Shown: one piece after another, positions 26,228 to 34,651 of the stretch
Layout: each line of letters begins with the position of its first letter
Numbering within the stretch: position 1 is the first letter of the stretch
The notes under the pieces: model-generated
The model's database searches: none
Told to the model about the DNA's origin: nothing
What the model saw: only the letters and a program-made list of their open reading frames with translations
NCBI GenBank assembly: GCA_036267975.1
Contig: DATAVA010000029.1
Span: 1 to 64,000, forward strand
DNA: 64,000 bases
Reading direction: 5' to 3'
From: DAIDKA01 sp036267975
Lineage (GTDB): Bacteria; Pseudomonadota; Gammaproteobacteria; Steroidobacterales; Steroidobacteraceae
Made by a program: the position numbers and the translations under genes

Positions 26228-28333
26228 CATGGTGCCCAGACGCTCGGCATCGATGCACGGTGTAGCATCGCCGGCCAGATGGGCCGTTACCTTGCGCACC
26301 ACTTCGATTGCCGCCGCAGCGTAATTGTCGAGCGAACCTCCGGCGATATGCGAGGTGAGAAATACATTCGGCAGGCTGCGCAGCGGATGTGAGGCGCTCA
26401 GCGGCTCTTCCTCATACGTATCCAGGCAGGCAAAAATATCGCCGCGTCGCAGGCGGGCGAGCAGCGCGTCCGGTTCAATCAGTGCGCCGCGCGCGACGTT
26501 GATGAGCACTGTGCCGGGACGCAGTCTCGCAAGCTCGGCCGTGCCCAGACAATGCCGCGTTCTATCGGTCAGGCCACGATGCAGCGACACGATATCACCG
26601 GCCAGCACCTCGCTCAGTGAGGCGGGAACGGCACCACCGCTGCGGATCTCACCCTCCGAGGCATGTTCGGAGTAGACCAGGACCCGTGCCGGCGTTCGGC
26701 CCAGCCGCTCGGCGAAAGCGCGCGCATTGGCGCCCCAGCCCACGAGTCCAACCGTCGCGCCTTGCAGGTCACGCGGCCGCGCCGGGCTGCGTCCCGGCAG
26801 GCCCACCAACGGCGAGGCCGCTCGCCACAGATACACAACAGCGCTCTCAAGTCCCGCCGCCCTGATCGCGGGTCGCATGCTGCGTGCGGCCCGGTGCAAC
26901 AGTCCTTTGCACCCCGGCGCGCTTGGCACGGTGCCCCACCCTCCTGCACGCATGACATCCTGGGAGAGAAAGGCACGCCGGCGACCGAGGATCGCCAATC
27001 CGAGCGCGAATTCCGCCACGCTTTCAGCATAGGCGAAACTCCCGTTGATCAACCGGACTCCACGCGCCAGCAGCGCCTCGGGCTCATGGCGCGCGAGCGA
27101 CAGTGCGACGATGCCAACCACGGCAAGGTGTGGAAGCTTGTCCAGAATATCCTGGGGCAGGGCAGTAGACCCGCGGCCCAATATCGCGGCGACAATATCG
27201 GGACGCTGGGCGGCGGATTCGTGCACGTCCTCAAACGACACGAGCCGGTACTGCGGCAACAGGCCCGCGAGCGCGGTGTGCAGCTCTGCACAATGTGCGA
27301 CCAAAATGGACCTTCCGGCGAGCGCTCGAGCAGGCACCGGGGCGCGGCGTTCGGTCTTCGGCAGCTCAACTCGCCCACGGAATCCGCTTTCAATCAGCTC
27401 GGCAAGAAACACCGAGGGAGCAACTGCGGCGAGGCTGTGCCGCGGCTCGACTCCGCTACCAATCGCCTGCAGGAAACCTTCGTGCTCCGCCGCAAACCCA
27501 TCGTTCTGCATCGGCAGGGCGACGGTTGTTACCGGTTCGCCTTTTCTTTCAATCGTGAGTCCAGCTGCCGTGACACTGCAGGTTTCATCGGGAGCATGGA
27601 ACACATACTCTTCGCGCCGAGAACCTGCATTGTTGTTGCACAGGAAGATGCCTTGCGCGCCATCGGACCAACGCATCAGGGCCGAAAAGGCGGCCGGCTC
27701 GGCCGCGGCGACTTCTCCGGCTTGCGCCGTCAAGTGCTCAGGGAGGGCGCCCATCATGAAAAGCAGCGCGTCCAGCCCATGGATGCCGTTCGCGCCCAGC
27801 CAGGTGCGTGCGCCGAACGAAGGCGCATTACGAAATTCAGGCTTGTGGAATACGGCTTCGGCAAATCTCCAGCCGGCCCTGCCGGCACGCGCACGAGTCG
27901 CGACCAGAGACTTTGAAAACCGGCGATTCAGCCCACCGACCGCGATGAGCCCCTGTGAGCGGGCCAGTTCCGCGAGCTCCCGCGCCTGCTCATACCTCGG
28001 CGCCACGGGCTTCTCGACGAACAGATGCTTGCCCGCGCGCAGCGCGAGCACTCCGTATTCATAATGCAGTTGGGCGCTGCCAAAGATGTATGCCGCATCG
28101 ATGTCCGTGCGCCCAAGGGCCGCGACCCCATCGCCGCAGTCTTCCTGAAAGCCGAACTTGCGCCGGGCGGCCACGGCGCGTTCCCGCTGGATGTCGCAAA
28201 TCAATGCCAGCACGATCGAGCCGCGGTCGCGCAAGGCGGCGAGTACCGGCAGGTGAAGTGCATCGGGAGCCGGGCCAGCGCCGATGACGAGGATGCACAA
28301 TGGCCGCGAGGGAGGTGTTTCAGAGGGCAACAA
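26222..28333 (-). CDS. Fused Gfo/Idh/MocA oxidoreductase and D-2-hydroxyacid dehydrogenase
   Basis: 703 residues, two complete dehydrogenase modules in one chain. Residues 1-330 are Gfo/Idh/MocA-like: VIGAGPAP nucleotide loop (16-23), EKP (107-109, Lys catalytic), and GIHGLDAL (183-190) with the family His185 and Asp188. Residues 335-703 resemble D-isomer 2-hydroxyacid dehydrogenases: GLVGWGANA (529-537) in place of GxGxxG, Arg615 in NVARG, acidic EEEP (641-644) and His662 in TSHIAGG. All main catalytic positions are present in both halves. Such a protein could do two successive sugar-acid or keto-acid redox steps. It is the last gene of the eight-gene operon, overlapping the acyltransferase gene by 14 bp. 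There is no in-frame stop, so the fusion is not an annotation artefact of the given sequence. Confidence 0.85.
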   Translation of the reverse strand: MLPSETPPSRPLCILVIGAGPAPDALHLPVLAALRDRGSIVLALICDIQRERAVAARRKFGFQEDCGDGVAALGRTDIDAAYIFGSAQLHYEYGVLALRAGKHLFVEKPVAPRYEQARELAELARSQGLIAVGGLNRRFSKSLVATRARAGRAGWRFAEAVFHKPEFRNAPSFGARTWLGANGIHGLDALLFMMGALPEHLTAQAGEVAAAEPAAFSALMRWSDGAQGIFLCNNNAGSRREEYVFHAPDETCSVTAAGLTIERKGEPVTTVALPMQNDGFAAEHEGFLQAIGSGVEPRHSLAAVAPSVFLAELIESGFRGRVELPKTERRAPVPARALAGRSILVAHCAELHTALAGLLPQYRLVSFEDVHESAAQRPDIVAAILGRGSTALPQDILDKLPHLAVVGIVALSLARHEPEALLARGVRLINGSFAYAESVAEFALGLAILGRRRAFLSQDVMRAGGWGTVPSAPGCKGLLHRAARSMRPAIRAAGLESAVVYLWRAASPLVGLPGRSPARPRDLQGATVGLVGWGANARAFAERLGRTPARVLVYSEHASEGEIRSGGAVPASLSEVLAGDIVSLHRGLTDRTRHCLGTAELARLRPGTVLINVARGALIEPDALLARLRRGDIFACLDTYEEEPLSASHPLRSLPNVFLTSHIAGGSLDNYAAAAIEVVRKVTAHLAGDATPCIDAERLGTMS

Positions 28334-29465
28334 CGTCCACTATCCTGGCGTGAGGCACAGATTGATTCCGCAGTTTTTTTCGCAGTGATGCGCACGGCTT
28401 CTCGATTGCGACGTAGATTGCCAGTGCTGCGACGAAGGATGCCGCCAGGGCAACCACCGCGCGCTGCCATGCGTGCGCGTGCGGCCACAGTCGCATGGTG
28501 GCCTTGAGAAACACGTCATGTACCAGATACAGCGAATAGGAGAGAGTTCCTATATAAACAATGGGGTGCCAGTTCAAGACACGGAACGGCAACCAATCAT
28601 GCAGCCGGATTGCGGCGATGAAGACCACGGTCAGTGCCACACCCTGGACCGAAAAGCTGGCGGTGTTCTGAAACGTCGGGTCATCAAAGAAAACGCACCA
28701 CGACAGCACCGCCGCTGCCGCCGGCAAAAGGACGTACTTCCATAGCCCTGGTCCTATCGCCGGATCACGCGGAGCGCTGTTATCTGCATAAGGGTTGTTG
28801 CACACTGCCAGCGCGCAGCCAAACAGGATCGAATCGATACGAGTGTCGGTAGTGGGGTAAATACGCTTGTTGTCCAGATGCATATCGAAGACGAGCACGC
28901 ACCGCCACGCGAGGACGGCAGCACACAATCCCCACAACAACCACGCCTGGTGGCGTCGGGACGGAAGCCATTTCTGCATCGCGACGTAAAGGAGCGGAAA
29001 CAGCAGGTAGAAATGCTCTTCCACCGCCAGTGACCACACAACTCCGGTCCCGGGAATTGCCCGATGGACGCCGTGGAGGCCGTAGTAATTGGAGTAGAAA
29101 AGCAGCTCTGCAATCAAGGATGGTGCGTTGACGGTTCCTGGTGGATAGGCAATGACGCCGATCGCTATCGCGCCCAGTGCGACGGTGTAAAAAGGCGGCA
29201 GCACGCGCAGGACGCGTCGCATCCAGAATGACGCTATTCTCACCGCTCCGGTCTTTTCGTGCTCCAGACGCAGCAACGTCGTAATCAGGAAACCGCTCAG
29301 GAAGAAGAAGACATTGACGCCAAAACCACCAATCGTCTCGCGCGCGAAACCAGCGTGCGAGGCAAACACGAGCATCATGCTGGTGGCACGAATCCCATCG
29401 AGGGAGGGAATGCGTCTTGCGGCATCCTTGCGGATTGGCGCTCCTTCAATCCTCGCGGCGTTCAT
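28320..29465 (-). CDS. Acyltransferase family 3 membrane protein (OafA/YrhL type)
   Basis: 381 residues with about ten membrane spans. The family motif is IPSLDGIRATSMMLVFASH (19-37), an Arg and a His ten residues apart, followed by FFLSGFLIT and FWMRRVLRVLPPFY. Members move acetyl or other acyl groups across the membrane onto sugars, lipopolysaccharide, peptidoglycan or macrolide-type sugars. In this operon it may O-acylate the cluster's product. It overlaps the kinase-like gene by 4 bp and the fusion gene by 14 bp. By eye 28500-28900 is less GC-rich than surrounding DNA, which may hint at separate ancestry. Confidence 0.9.
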   Translation of the reverse strand: MNAARIEGAPIRKDAARRIPSLDGIRATSMMLVFASHAGFARETIGGFGVNVFFFLSGFLITTLLRLEHEKTGAVRIASFWMRRVLRVLPPFYTVALGAIAIGVIAYPPGTVNAPSLIAELLFYSNYYGLHGVHRAIPGTGVVWSLAVEEHFYLLFPLLYVAMQKWLPSRRHQAWLLWGLCAAVLAWRCVLVFDMHLDNKRIYPTTDTRIDSILFGCALAVCNNPYADNSAPRDPAIGPGLWKYVLLPAAAAVLSWCVFFDDPTFQNTASFSVQGVALTVVFIAAIRLHDWLPFRVLNWHPIVYIGTLSYSLYLVHDVFLKATMRLWPHAHAWQRAVVALAASFVAALAIYVAIEKPCASLRKKLRNQSVPHARIVDVVAL

Positions 29466-30487
29466 TCTGCGGCCGCCAACAGCTCATGCAGCCTCTCGGC
29501 ACCCTCCTGGGGGTGCCGGCCGCGCCGCAGCTCATATCCGCCGAGGGCCTTCATGTTGGATGCAAAGAGGTTCCATTCAGGTTGGCGCTTGGCATAGGGC
29601 TGAGCGGCCGCCAGTCGGGCCCGCACCTCGGCTGCCGACAGACGCCTGAGCAAAGCCTTGCCGCCGGCCCGCGGGGACAGGAACACCATCGCTGCAATCC
29701 GTGGCGGCAAAGCGGCCAGTCGAAAGACCGTGTGGCGCAGATCGACCTCGAACTTCCGCACACCGCTGCGGCGCCGGATGCTCGGCGATGCGCGGATCAT
29801 GCCGGCCTGTTGCTTCGACAGCCAGCGCACGGTTTCCGGACAGACATGAAGAAAATTTGCGACGCCGGTGGCGAGCAGGCCCGTCGCCCGCACGAACACG
29901 GCATCCTCGGCAACGAAATCCAGCTGGCGCAGCAGACAATGCAGCGCCATGGTGGACTTTCCGGCGCCGCTCGCTCCCATCATGAGCAGGCCGCGGTCAT
30001 GCAAACTCACACAGGCCGCATGTAGCGGCATGAGCTGCTGGGCGCGGGCTGCGAGCGTGAACACCGCAAACTCGATGAGCTCATAGCGTGCATGATAGGG
30101 AGACTTCAGCATCTCGCGTGCAATCACCACGAGCGCCCCGCCCTGCTCGGGTGACAGCGTAACGAAACTTGCGGCGCCGGCGACGCCACCCAGGAACCCG
30201 GCACCGCCCACGTGCGTCAACTCAGGAGGTTCCTTGCGCGCCCATATCCGTGGGTCGGCGCAGTTCAGCACGAGACGAACATTGAAGTGCGGGGAATACG
30301 TCGACAAATGGTGCGCCGGCAGGCCGGCATATGCCCAGTCCACCAGGCGCAGCAGCTCGGCGCTGTTGCTTGCGAAGTGGAAGCGACCGCCGAGCAGTTG
30401 TAACGGCCGCCGCGTCCGTACCCGCTGGCGTTCGGCGAACGGATCAGGATGCGGATCCGCGCTGGCGTGATTGCGGCGCGACGCCAC
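29462..30487 (-). CDS. HPr kinase-like protein (HprK-related)
   Basis: I chose the GTG at 30487 (341 residues) because it shares a base with the upstream gene's TAG stop (TAGTG), a typical coupled start. The frame is open to 30616. The P-loop is GASGAGKST (about 171-179), with PLHAACVSL before it and FVAEDAVF (about 190-197) as the second metal/Walker-B-like element. That order (His, P-loop, Asp pair) is the HprK/P core. The N-terminal half (HFASNSAELLRLVDW...) is unlike true HprK. HprK-related proteins are known beside PqqD-like and nucleotidyltransferase genes in putative peptide-modification systems. No HPr or PTS gene is in the window. It may phosphorylate a small molecule or an unknown protein. 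Confidence 0.72.
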   Translation of the reverse strand: MASRRNHASADPHPDPFAERQRVRTRRPLQLLGGRFHFASNSAELLRLVDWAYAGLPAHHLSTYSPHFNVRLVLNCADPRIWARKEPPELTHVGGAGFLGGVAGAASFVTLSPEQGGALVVIAREMLKSPYHARYELIEFAVFTLAARAQQLMPLHAACVSLHDRGLLMMGASGAGKSTMALHCLLRQLDFVAEDAVFVRATGLLATGVANFLHVCPETVRWLSKQQAGMIRASPSIRRRSGVRKFEVDLRHTVFRLAALPPRIAAMVFLSPRAGGKALLRRLSAAEVRARLAAAQPYAKRQPEWNLFASNMKALGGYELRRGRHPQEGAERLHELLAAAE

Positions 30488-32001
30488 TACAAACCGGAGA
30501 CCCGCGGGTCCCACAGGCGTATGAAACGCTGCGATGCATCCAGCTCCCAGGGCCGCTCGTAACGTCGGAAGCGATAACGCCACGACGCCAGGGCACTCAG
30601 TGCCGACTTGCCCCATACCGGTGAGCGCACATCAGTGATGGTGGGAAAGCGGCAGCCGAGCACGGTGGTGAAATCCTTGATCCGCTGCCGCAACTGCGGG
30701 CTGATCCATGGAGTGTTGGTATGACACCAGTATTCGATCCACGCCTGTTCGGCCCATTGCCGCGCGCTGGCGGGAAACTGCAGCAGCTCCCCGTTCGCGC
30801 CGCGCAAATTGGCGACCGAGCGTTCCACGTGGGGATTGCTGCCACCGGGGGCGGGCGGCAGCGGTGCGTAGATGTACAGCATGATTTCCGTGCGCGGATG
30901 CACACGCTTGATCTGGCGAATGAACTCAAAGGTCCGCTCGGTTTCCCCTTCCGGATCCTGCGGCGGCGCCAGCATGAAGGACAGCTCGGGGATGACGCCA
31001 TTGCTGCGGCACTTTTCCACGACCTCCAGGGTCTGGTCGGTCTTCGTGCCCTTGCGGATATCGTGCAGCAGCCAGTCGCTCGGCGACTCTGCACCGATAT
31101 ACGCCATGCTCAGTCGGCTTTTGCGCACCAGCGCCCAACCGTGCGCCGATAGATTCAGCAGCGCATCGGAGCGCGCGAAGCACCACCAGGGAAGTTGCAC
31201 GTCGGCGAGCACCTCCAGCAGCGGCAACGTGTCCTCTTCGCGGTCAAAGAAATTGTGATCGTAAAACGTGATGGAGTCGGCGCCTAAATCATCGCGCAGG
31301 TAGCGCAGATCCCGCTGCAACCGCTGCGCGGGCGGCAGTGCCGTGCGTCCGCGAAACATGGCCGCGACGCCACAGAAAGTGCAGCGGAACCGGCACCCCA
31401 GTGCGGCCTGATACCCGGCGGTGCGTTGCCCGAGGTAGGTCCGCCCCAGGTAGCGCCGCGGGTTGCCGAGCCGTTCGAAGGGCAGTTCGCGCACCAGTCC
31501 CGCTGCGGAGAACGGGCGATTGCGGTTATGGATGATCTGCTTGCCCGCGCGCCATGACAGCCCGGCAATATTCGGGAGCCGATCCAGGCACCGTTCGAAC
31601 ACTGCATCGAGGAGCTCGATGCAGGACTCCTCGCCCTGTCCGCGGATGGCGTAGTCGACAAACGCTTCGACCAGGCAGGCTGCCGCGCAGATGGTCGGAA
31701 AGTGGCCGCCCCAGATGATCGGGATCTGGGGAAACCGTGCACGCACCGCCTGTGAGAGGACAATGGCGGTGCGCAGCTGCGGACCTCCCATGACGCTGAC
31801 ACCGACGGCGCTGACGCCTCCGGATTCGATCTGGGTCAGGGCGGTGGACACGAAGTCGCGGTCTACATTGCCGTCCAGGATGGTCGAGGTGTAACGGCCG
31901 TCAAGGGCAGCGGAGAGGTTGAGTGCGGCCAGCGGAAAGCGCGCGTTGCGGCGCGAGGTGATCGTCGGGTTGACGAGCAACACGTGCCCTAGGTGCGGCA
32001 C
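30487..32001 (-). CDS. Cobalamin-binding-type radical SAM enzyme 2 (B12-rSAM)
   Basis: 504 residues from the GTG at 32001. A GTG at 31983 or TTG at 31980 is also possible, and the frame is open to 32139. The N-terminal 130 residues form a B12-binding-like Rossmann domain with VLLVNPTITSRRNARFPL and IPIIWGGHFPT. The radical SAM core has CxxxCxxC as C203-RFR-C207-TF-C210 in AALGCRFRCTFCGV, then GADSITFYDHNFF and a helical C-terminus. Enzymes of this class do methylations, ring rearrangements or thiomethylations on peptides, lipids and antibiotics. It overlaps the other B12-rSAM gene by 13 bp and shares one base with the kinase-like gene. The substrate is unknown. Confidence 0.86.
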   Translation of the reverse strand: MPHLGHVLLVNPTITSRRNARFPLAALNLSAALDGRYTSTILDGNVDRDFVSTALTQIESGGVSAVGVSVMGGPQLRTAIVLSQAVRARFPQIPIIWGGHFPTICAAACLVEAFVDYAIRGQGEESCIELLDAVFERCLDRLPNIAGLSWRAGKQIIHNRNRPFSAAGLVRELPFERLGNPRRYLGRTYLGQRTAGYQAALGCRFRCTFCGVAAMFRGRTALPPAQRLQRDLRYLRDDLGADSITFYDHNFFDREEDTLPLLEVLADVQLPWWCFARSDALLNLSAHGWALVRKSRLSMAYIGAESPSDWLLHDIRKGTKTDQTLEVVEKCRSNGVIPELSFMLAPPQDPEGETERTFEFIRQIKRVHPRTEIMLYIYAPLPPAPGGSNPHVERSVANLRGANGELLQFPASARQWAEQAWIEYWCHTNTPWISPQLRQRIKDFTTVLGCRFPTITDVRSPVWGKSALSALASWRYRFRRYERPWELDASQRFIRLWDPRVSGL

Positions 32002-33362
32002 TCGCCCTCCCGTGCGATAAGGCTGCGCCAGCCCGACTGCAGCTTCACCTGTTCGTGCAGCAGATCGCGCACCGCGCGATAGAAATCGGAGCCATAGGTT
32101 CCCCGGAACATCATGGCCAGATCGCTGCTGTCCTGCCAACGGGTCTTGGACCCCAATTGCGCCTTCACCTGTTCGTAGAAGGCGGTACCGGGCAGCGGAT
32201 ACGACACGCTGATGCCGATATCATCCGGACAGGCCGTGTCGATGAGTTCGCGAGTCGCGAGGATGTCCTCGAGCTGCTCGCCGAGGTAGCCGAGCTGGAT
32301 GAAAAAGCCGACGCGGATGCCTTGGGCCTTCAGGCGCGCACGCGCGGTGTGGATCTCGGCCACCTGCACGCCTTTGTTCATGGCATCCAGGACCTTCTGA
32401 CTGCCGCTTTCGGCGCCCAGCCATACCTCCTGACAGCCCGCCTCACGCAATGCCGTAGCCATGGCCAGACTCATCAGATCGGCGCGCGACTGGATGGTGA
32501 ACGGCACCGAGCCGCCTCCGGCACCGGTGGCACGCGCGAACGCCTGCACCCAGTCTGCGCGGAAGCCGAAGATATCGTCCGCAAACCAGATATGGTCCGG
32601 CGCGAATTGATGCTTCAAATGCAGCATCTCCGCCGCGGCCGCCTCCGGCTCACGCTGCAGATAGCGATTTCCCCAGATCGGTTTGGCGCACCAGGCACAG
32701 CGGAAGGAGCAGCCGCGCGAGGCGGCCATGTTCAGGCTGAAATACCCGTGCGCGTCCTGCCAGGTGCGGCGGTAGCGCGGCATGTCGACCAGGTCCCAGG
32801 CGGCCAGTTCGGGCTGGGTTGTCTCGAACCCGCGCGCGGCGCCCACCGCGCGGCCCTTATGGCCGTCGACGGCCGCAATTCCGGAAATGCCGGCGATGAG
32901 ATGTTTGCGATCAAGCGTTGGATTCGCATCCAGCCGCTGCACCAGTTGCGCCAGCGCCTCGTGCCCCTCGCCGACCAGCACGGCATCGGCGCCGGCGCTC
33001 AGGTACGGACCGGGCGCATCGCTGGCGTCGGAGCCGGCCACGATGACGCGCGCGTCGTGCGCGCGCGCCGCACGGATCATGTCGCACGCAGCCTGGCGCA
33101 TTGCACCGAGGCACATCTTGCTCAGAAAATTGTAGTTGTCCTCATAGATGACGAGCAGCTGTGGCGCCTGGCTCGCCAGACAGCGCGCGTACTCCTCCAG
33201 CCCCTCGGCCAGCATGGCGTCGAACAGCCCCACTTGGTGCCCGCTCCGCCGCAGCATGGCCGCAACCTGCAGCGTGGCAAGCGGTGGGTACGGCTTGGCA
33301 CGCTGGAATTGCTTCGGGTCGAAGCGCAAGAAATAGGAATGACCGACCAGGATGGACAGCAT
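31989..33362 (-). CDS. Cobalamin-binding-type radical SAM enzyme 1 (B12-rSAM)
   Basis: 457 residues from the ATG at 33362. The frame is open far upstream, but that part covers the nucleotidyltransferase gene in another frame and has no protein-like character. The B12-binding-like domain (about 1-150) starts MLSILVGHSYFLRFD and has ARVIVAGSDASDAP and ADAVLVGEGHEAL. The canonical DxHxxG cobalamin histidine is not evident, so cofactor binding may be base-off without a protein ligand, or lost. The radical SAM cluster motif is C218-SFR-C222-AW-C225 in SRGCSFRCAWCAKP. GAESGSQKVLDAMNKG is the usual later core motif. A 59-bp gap separates it from the gene before it. Confidence 0.87.
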   Translation of the reverse strand: MLSILVGHSYFLRFDPKQFQRAKPYPPLATLQVAAMLRRSGHQVGLFDAMLAEGLEEYARCLASQAPQLLVIYEDNYNFLSKMCLGAMRQAACDMIRAARAHDARVIVAGSDASDAPGPYLSAGADAVLVGEGHEALAQLVQRLDANPTLDRKHLIAGISGIAAVDGHKGRAVGAARGFETTQPELAAWDLVDMPRYRRTWQDAHGYFSLNMAASRGCSFRCAWCAKPIWGNRYLQREPEAAAAEMLHLKHQFAPDHIWFADDIFGFRADWVQAFARATGAGGGSVPFTIQSRADLMSLAMATALREAGCQEVWLGAESGSQKVLDAMNKGVQVAEIHTARARLKAQGIRVGFFIQLGYLGEQLEDILATRELIDTACPDDIGISVSYPLPGTAFYEQVKAQLGSKTRWQDSSDLAMMFRGTYGSDFYRAVRDLLHEQVKLQSGWRSLIAREGECRT

Positions 33363-33421
33363 CGAAAAACCCGCGCAAAACTGAAGGCCAGTGATTGAGT
33401 ACCCCGGGGTTGCCAGAAGGT

Positions 33422-34651
33422 TCAGGTCGGCAGTGGGTTGTCCAGGACCGCCCGCACGATATACATGGAGGCCTGCCGCGACGGACGCCGGAACAACCAA
33501 TGAAGGATCCGTCGCCCCTGCGACATGTGCATCCAGGGGTGCGGGGTAGCCCACTGCTCGGCCGCGATGAGATTGCGCGAGACGGCGTGTTCGCGACTCG
33601 GCAGGACGCGTTGCCATACATAACGCCGGCGCTCGCTCAGCGAGCGACACCACGGCAGTCCCGGAAAGGCCGGAATCGATAGCGATGCGTATGACATCTC
33701 GGAGAGGTTCGCAGAGCGGCTCAGACGCCCCAGCGCGCCCGGGCAGGCGCGACGCAATGCCGCCAGCACCTGTGCCGGTAGCAGCCCGGGTTGATAGCGG
33801 TTGACCAGTTCCAGGGGCGCGAGTGCCCACCACCTTGCCGTTGGCGTGGAGCGAGTGCCCAATAGCTCGTGCCATTCATCCGGGCTCATCCTGGCCGCAA
33901 GCCGCGCAATGTCATGCAAATGCATGAGTCGCAATGCACGAGCGCTCATGTTGCCTGCGGCGTGCAATAGCAGGTGCAGCAGCAACGCGTTGGTCGATGG
34001 ATACGGATTGAATCCGGGCTTGGGGTGAAGCGGAAAAACGAGCTCGGTGATGTCGGTCTCGGCGAGCGGCAGGCGCTCCGTGATGCGGGTGTGTAGGTCG
34101 ATCTTGATCGGATTGTCCTGGTGCTCCCCTATCGGCAAAGCCGTGGCGGCGTTCCCGCCGGCGCGCGCGGGCTCAAAGATCCCATGTTTCCAGATCATCC
34201 AGGTTTGCGCATAGCCGATCGTGGCCAGCATGTCTGCCGCGCGCTGGGCGTCCGCGGGGCGCACCAGCAGATCGATATCGGCCATCGGCCGCTCGCCGGC
34301 CGAATACACCCCGACGGCATGCAGCGCCGCTCCCTTGAGTGCGACGACGGCGAGTCCCTGCTCACTGGCCCGATCATCGATATGCTTCAGTACCGCGGCG
34401 ATGCGGCCGTGCCGCAGCAGGGTCTGGCGACGTTGCTCCAGTGCGAACGCCCGCCAGCTCGCGGGCCCCGGCCACTGCAACGTGGTCGCCAATAGCGGGG
34501 TTATCCCATGCAGTACGGCCGCGGCGCGCGCCATCTGCCATTCGAAACCGGTCCAGGCCGGGGCCCCTGATCGCGGACGGACCAGCTCGGCCGCGAATCG
34601 CTCGGTGGCGGCGGACAGGCCACGCTCGATCAATTCAGGTGATGGCAGCAT
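33422..34651 (-). CDS. Nucleotidyltransferase family protein (NTP_transf_5-like)
   Basis: 409 residues. The N-terminal part is helical. KGAALHAVGVY (about 106-116) is followed by the metal-binding pair in RPMADIDLLV (Asp125 and Asp127), the signature of the uncharacterised nucleotidyltransferase family found near RiPP and HprK-like genes. A helical C-terminal region rich in His, Arg and Leu follows. Members are thought to transfer nucleotides to a protein, peptide or small molecule; no substrate has been shown for this group as far as I know. The gene follows the methyltransferase gene with no gap and precedes the first B12-rSAM by 59 bp. Confidence 0.78.
   Translation of the reverse strand: MLPSPELIERGLSAATERFAAELVRPRSGAPAWTGFEWQMARAAAVLHGITPLLATTLQWPGPASWRAFALEQRRQTLLRHGRIAAVLKHIDDRASEQGLAVVALKGAALHAVGVYSAGERPMADIDLLVRPADAQRAADMLATIGYAQTWMIWKHGIFEPARAGGNAATALPIGEHQDNPIKIDLHTRITERLPLAETDITELVFPLHPKPGFNPYPSTNALLLHLLLHAAGNMSARALRLMHLHDIARLAARMSPDEWHELLGTRSTPTARWWALAPLELVNRYQPGLLPAQVLAALRRACPGALGRLSRSANLSEMSYASLSIPAFPGLPWCRSLSERRRYVWQRVLPSREHAVSRNLIAAEQWATPHPWMHMSQGRRILHWLFRRPSRQASMYIVRAVLDNPLPT

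Noticed and set aside
30488..30616. 43-residue N-terminal extension of the HprK-like protein
   Set aside because: It would overlap the radical SAM gene by 130 bp and the TAGTG junction at 30487 is a typical coupled start.
33363..33875. 171-residue N-terminal extension of B12-rSAM 1
   Set aside because: It overlaps the nucleotidyltransferase gene and is low-complexity; the B12-binding fold starts at the ATG at 33362.
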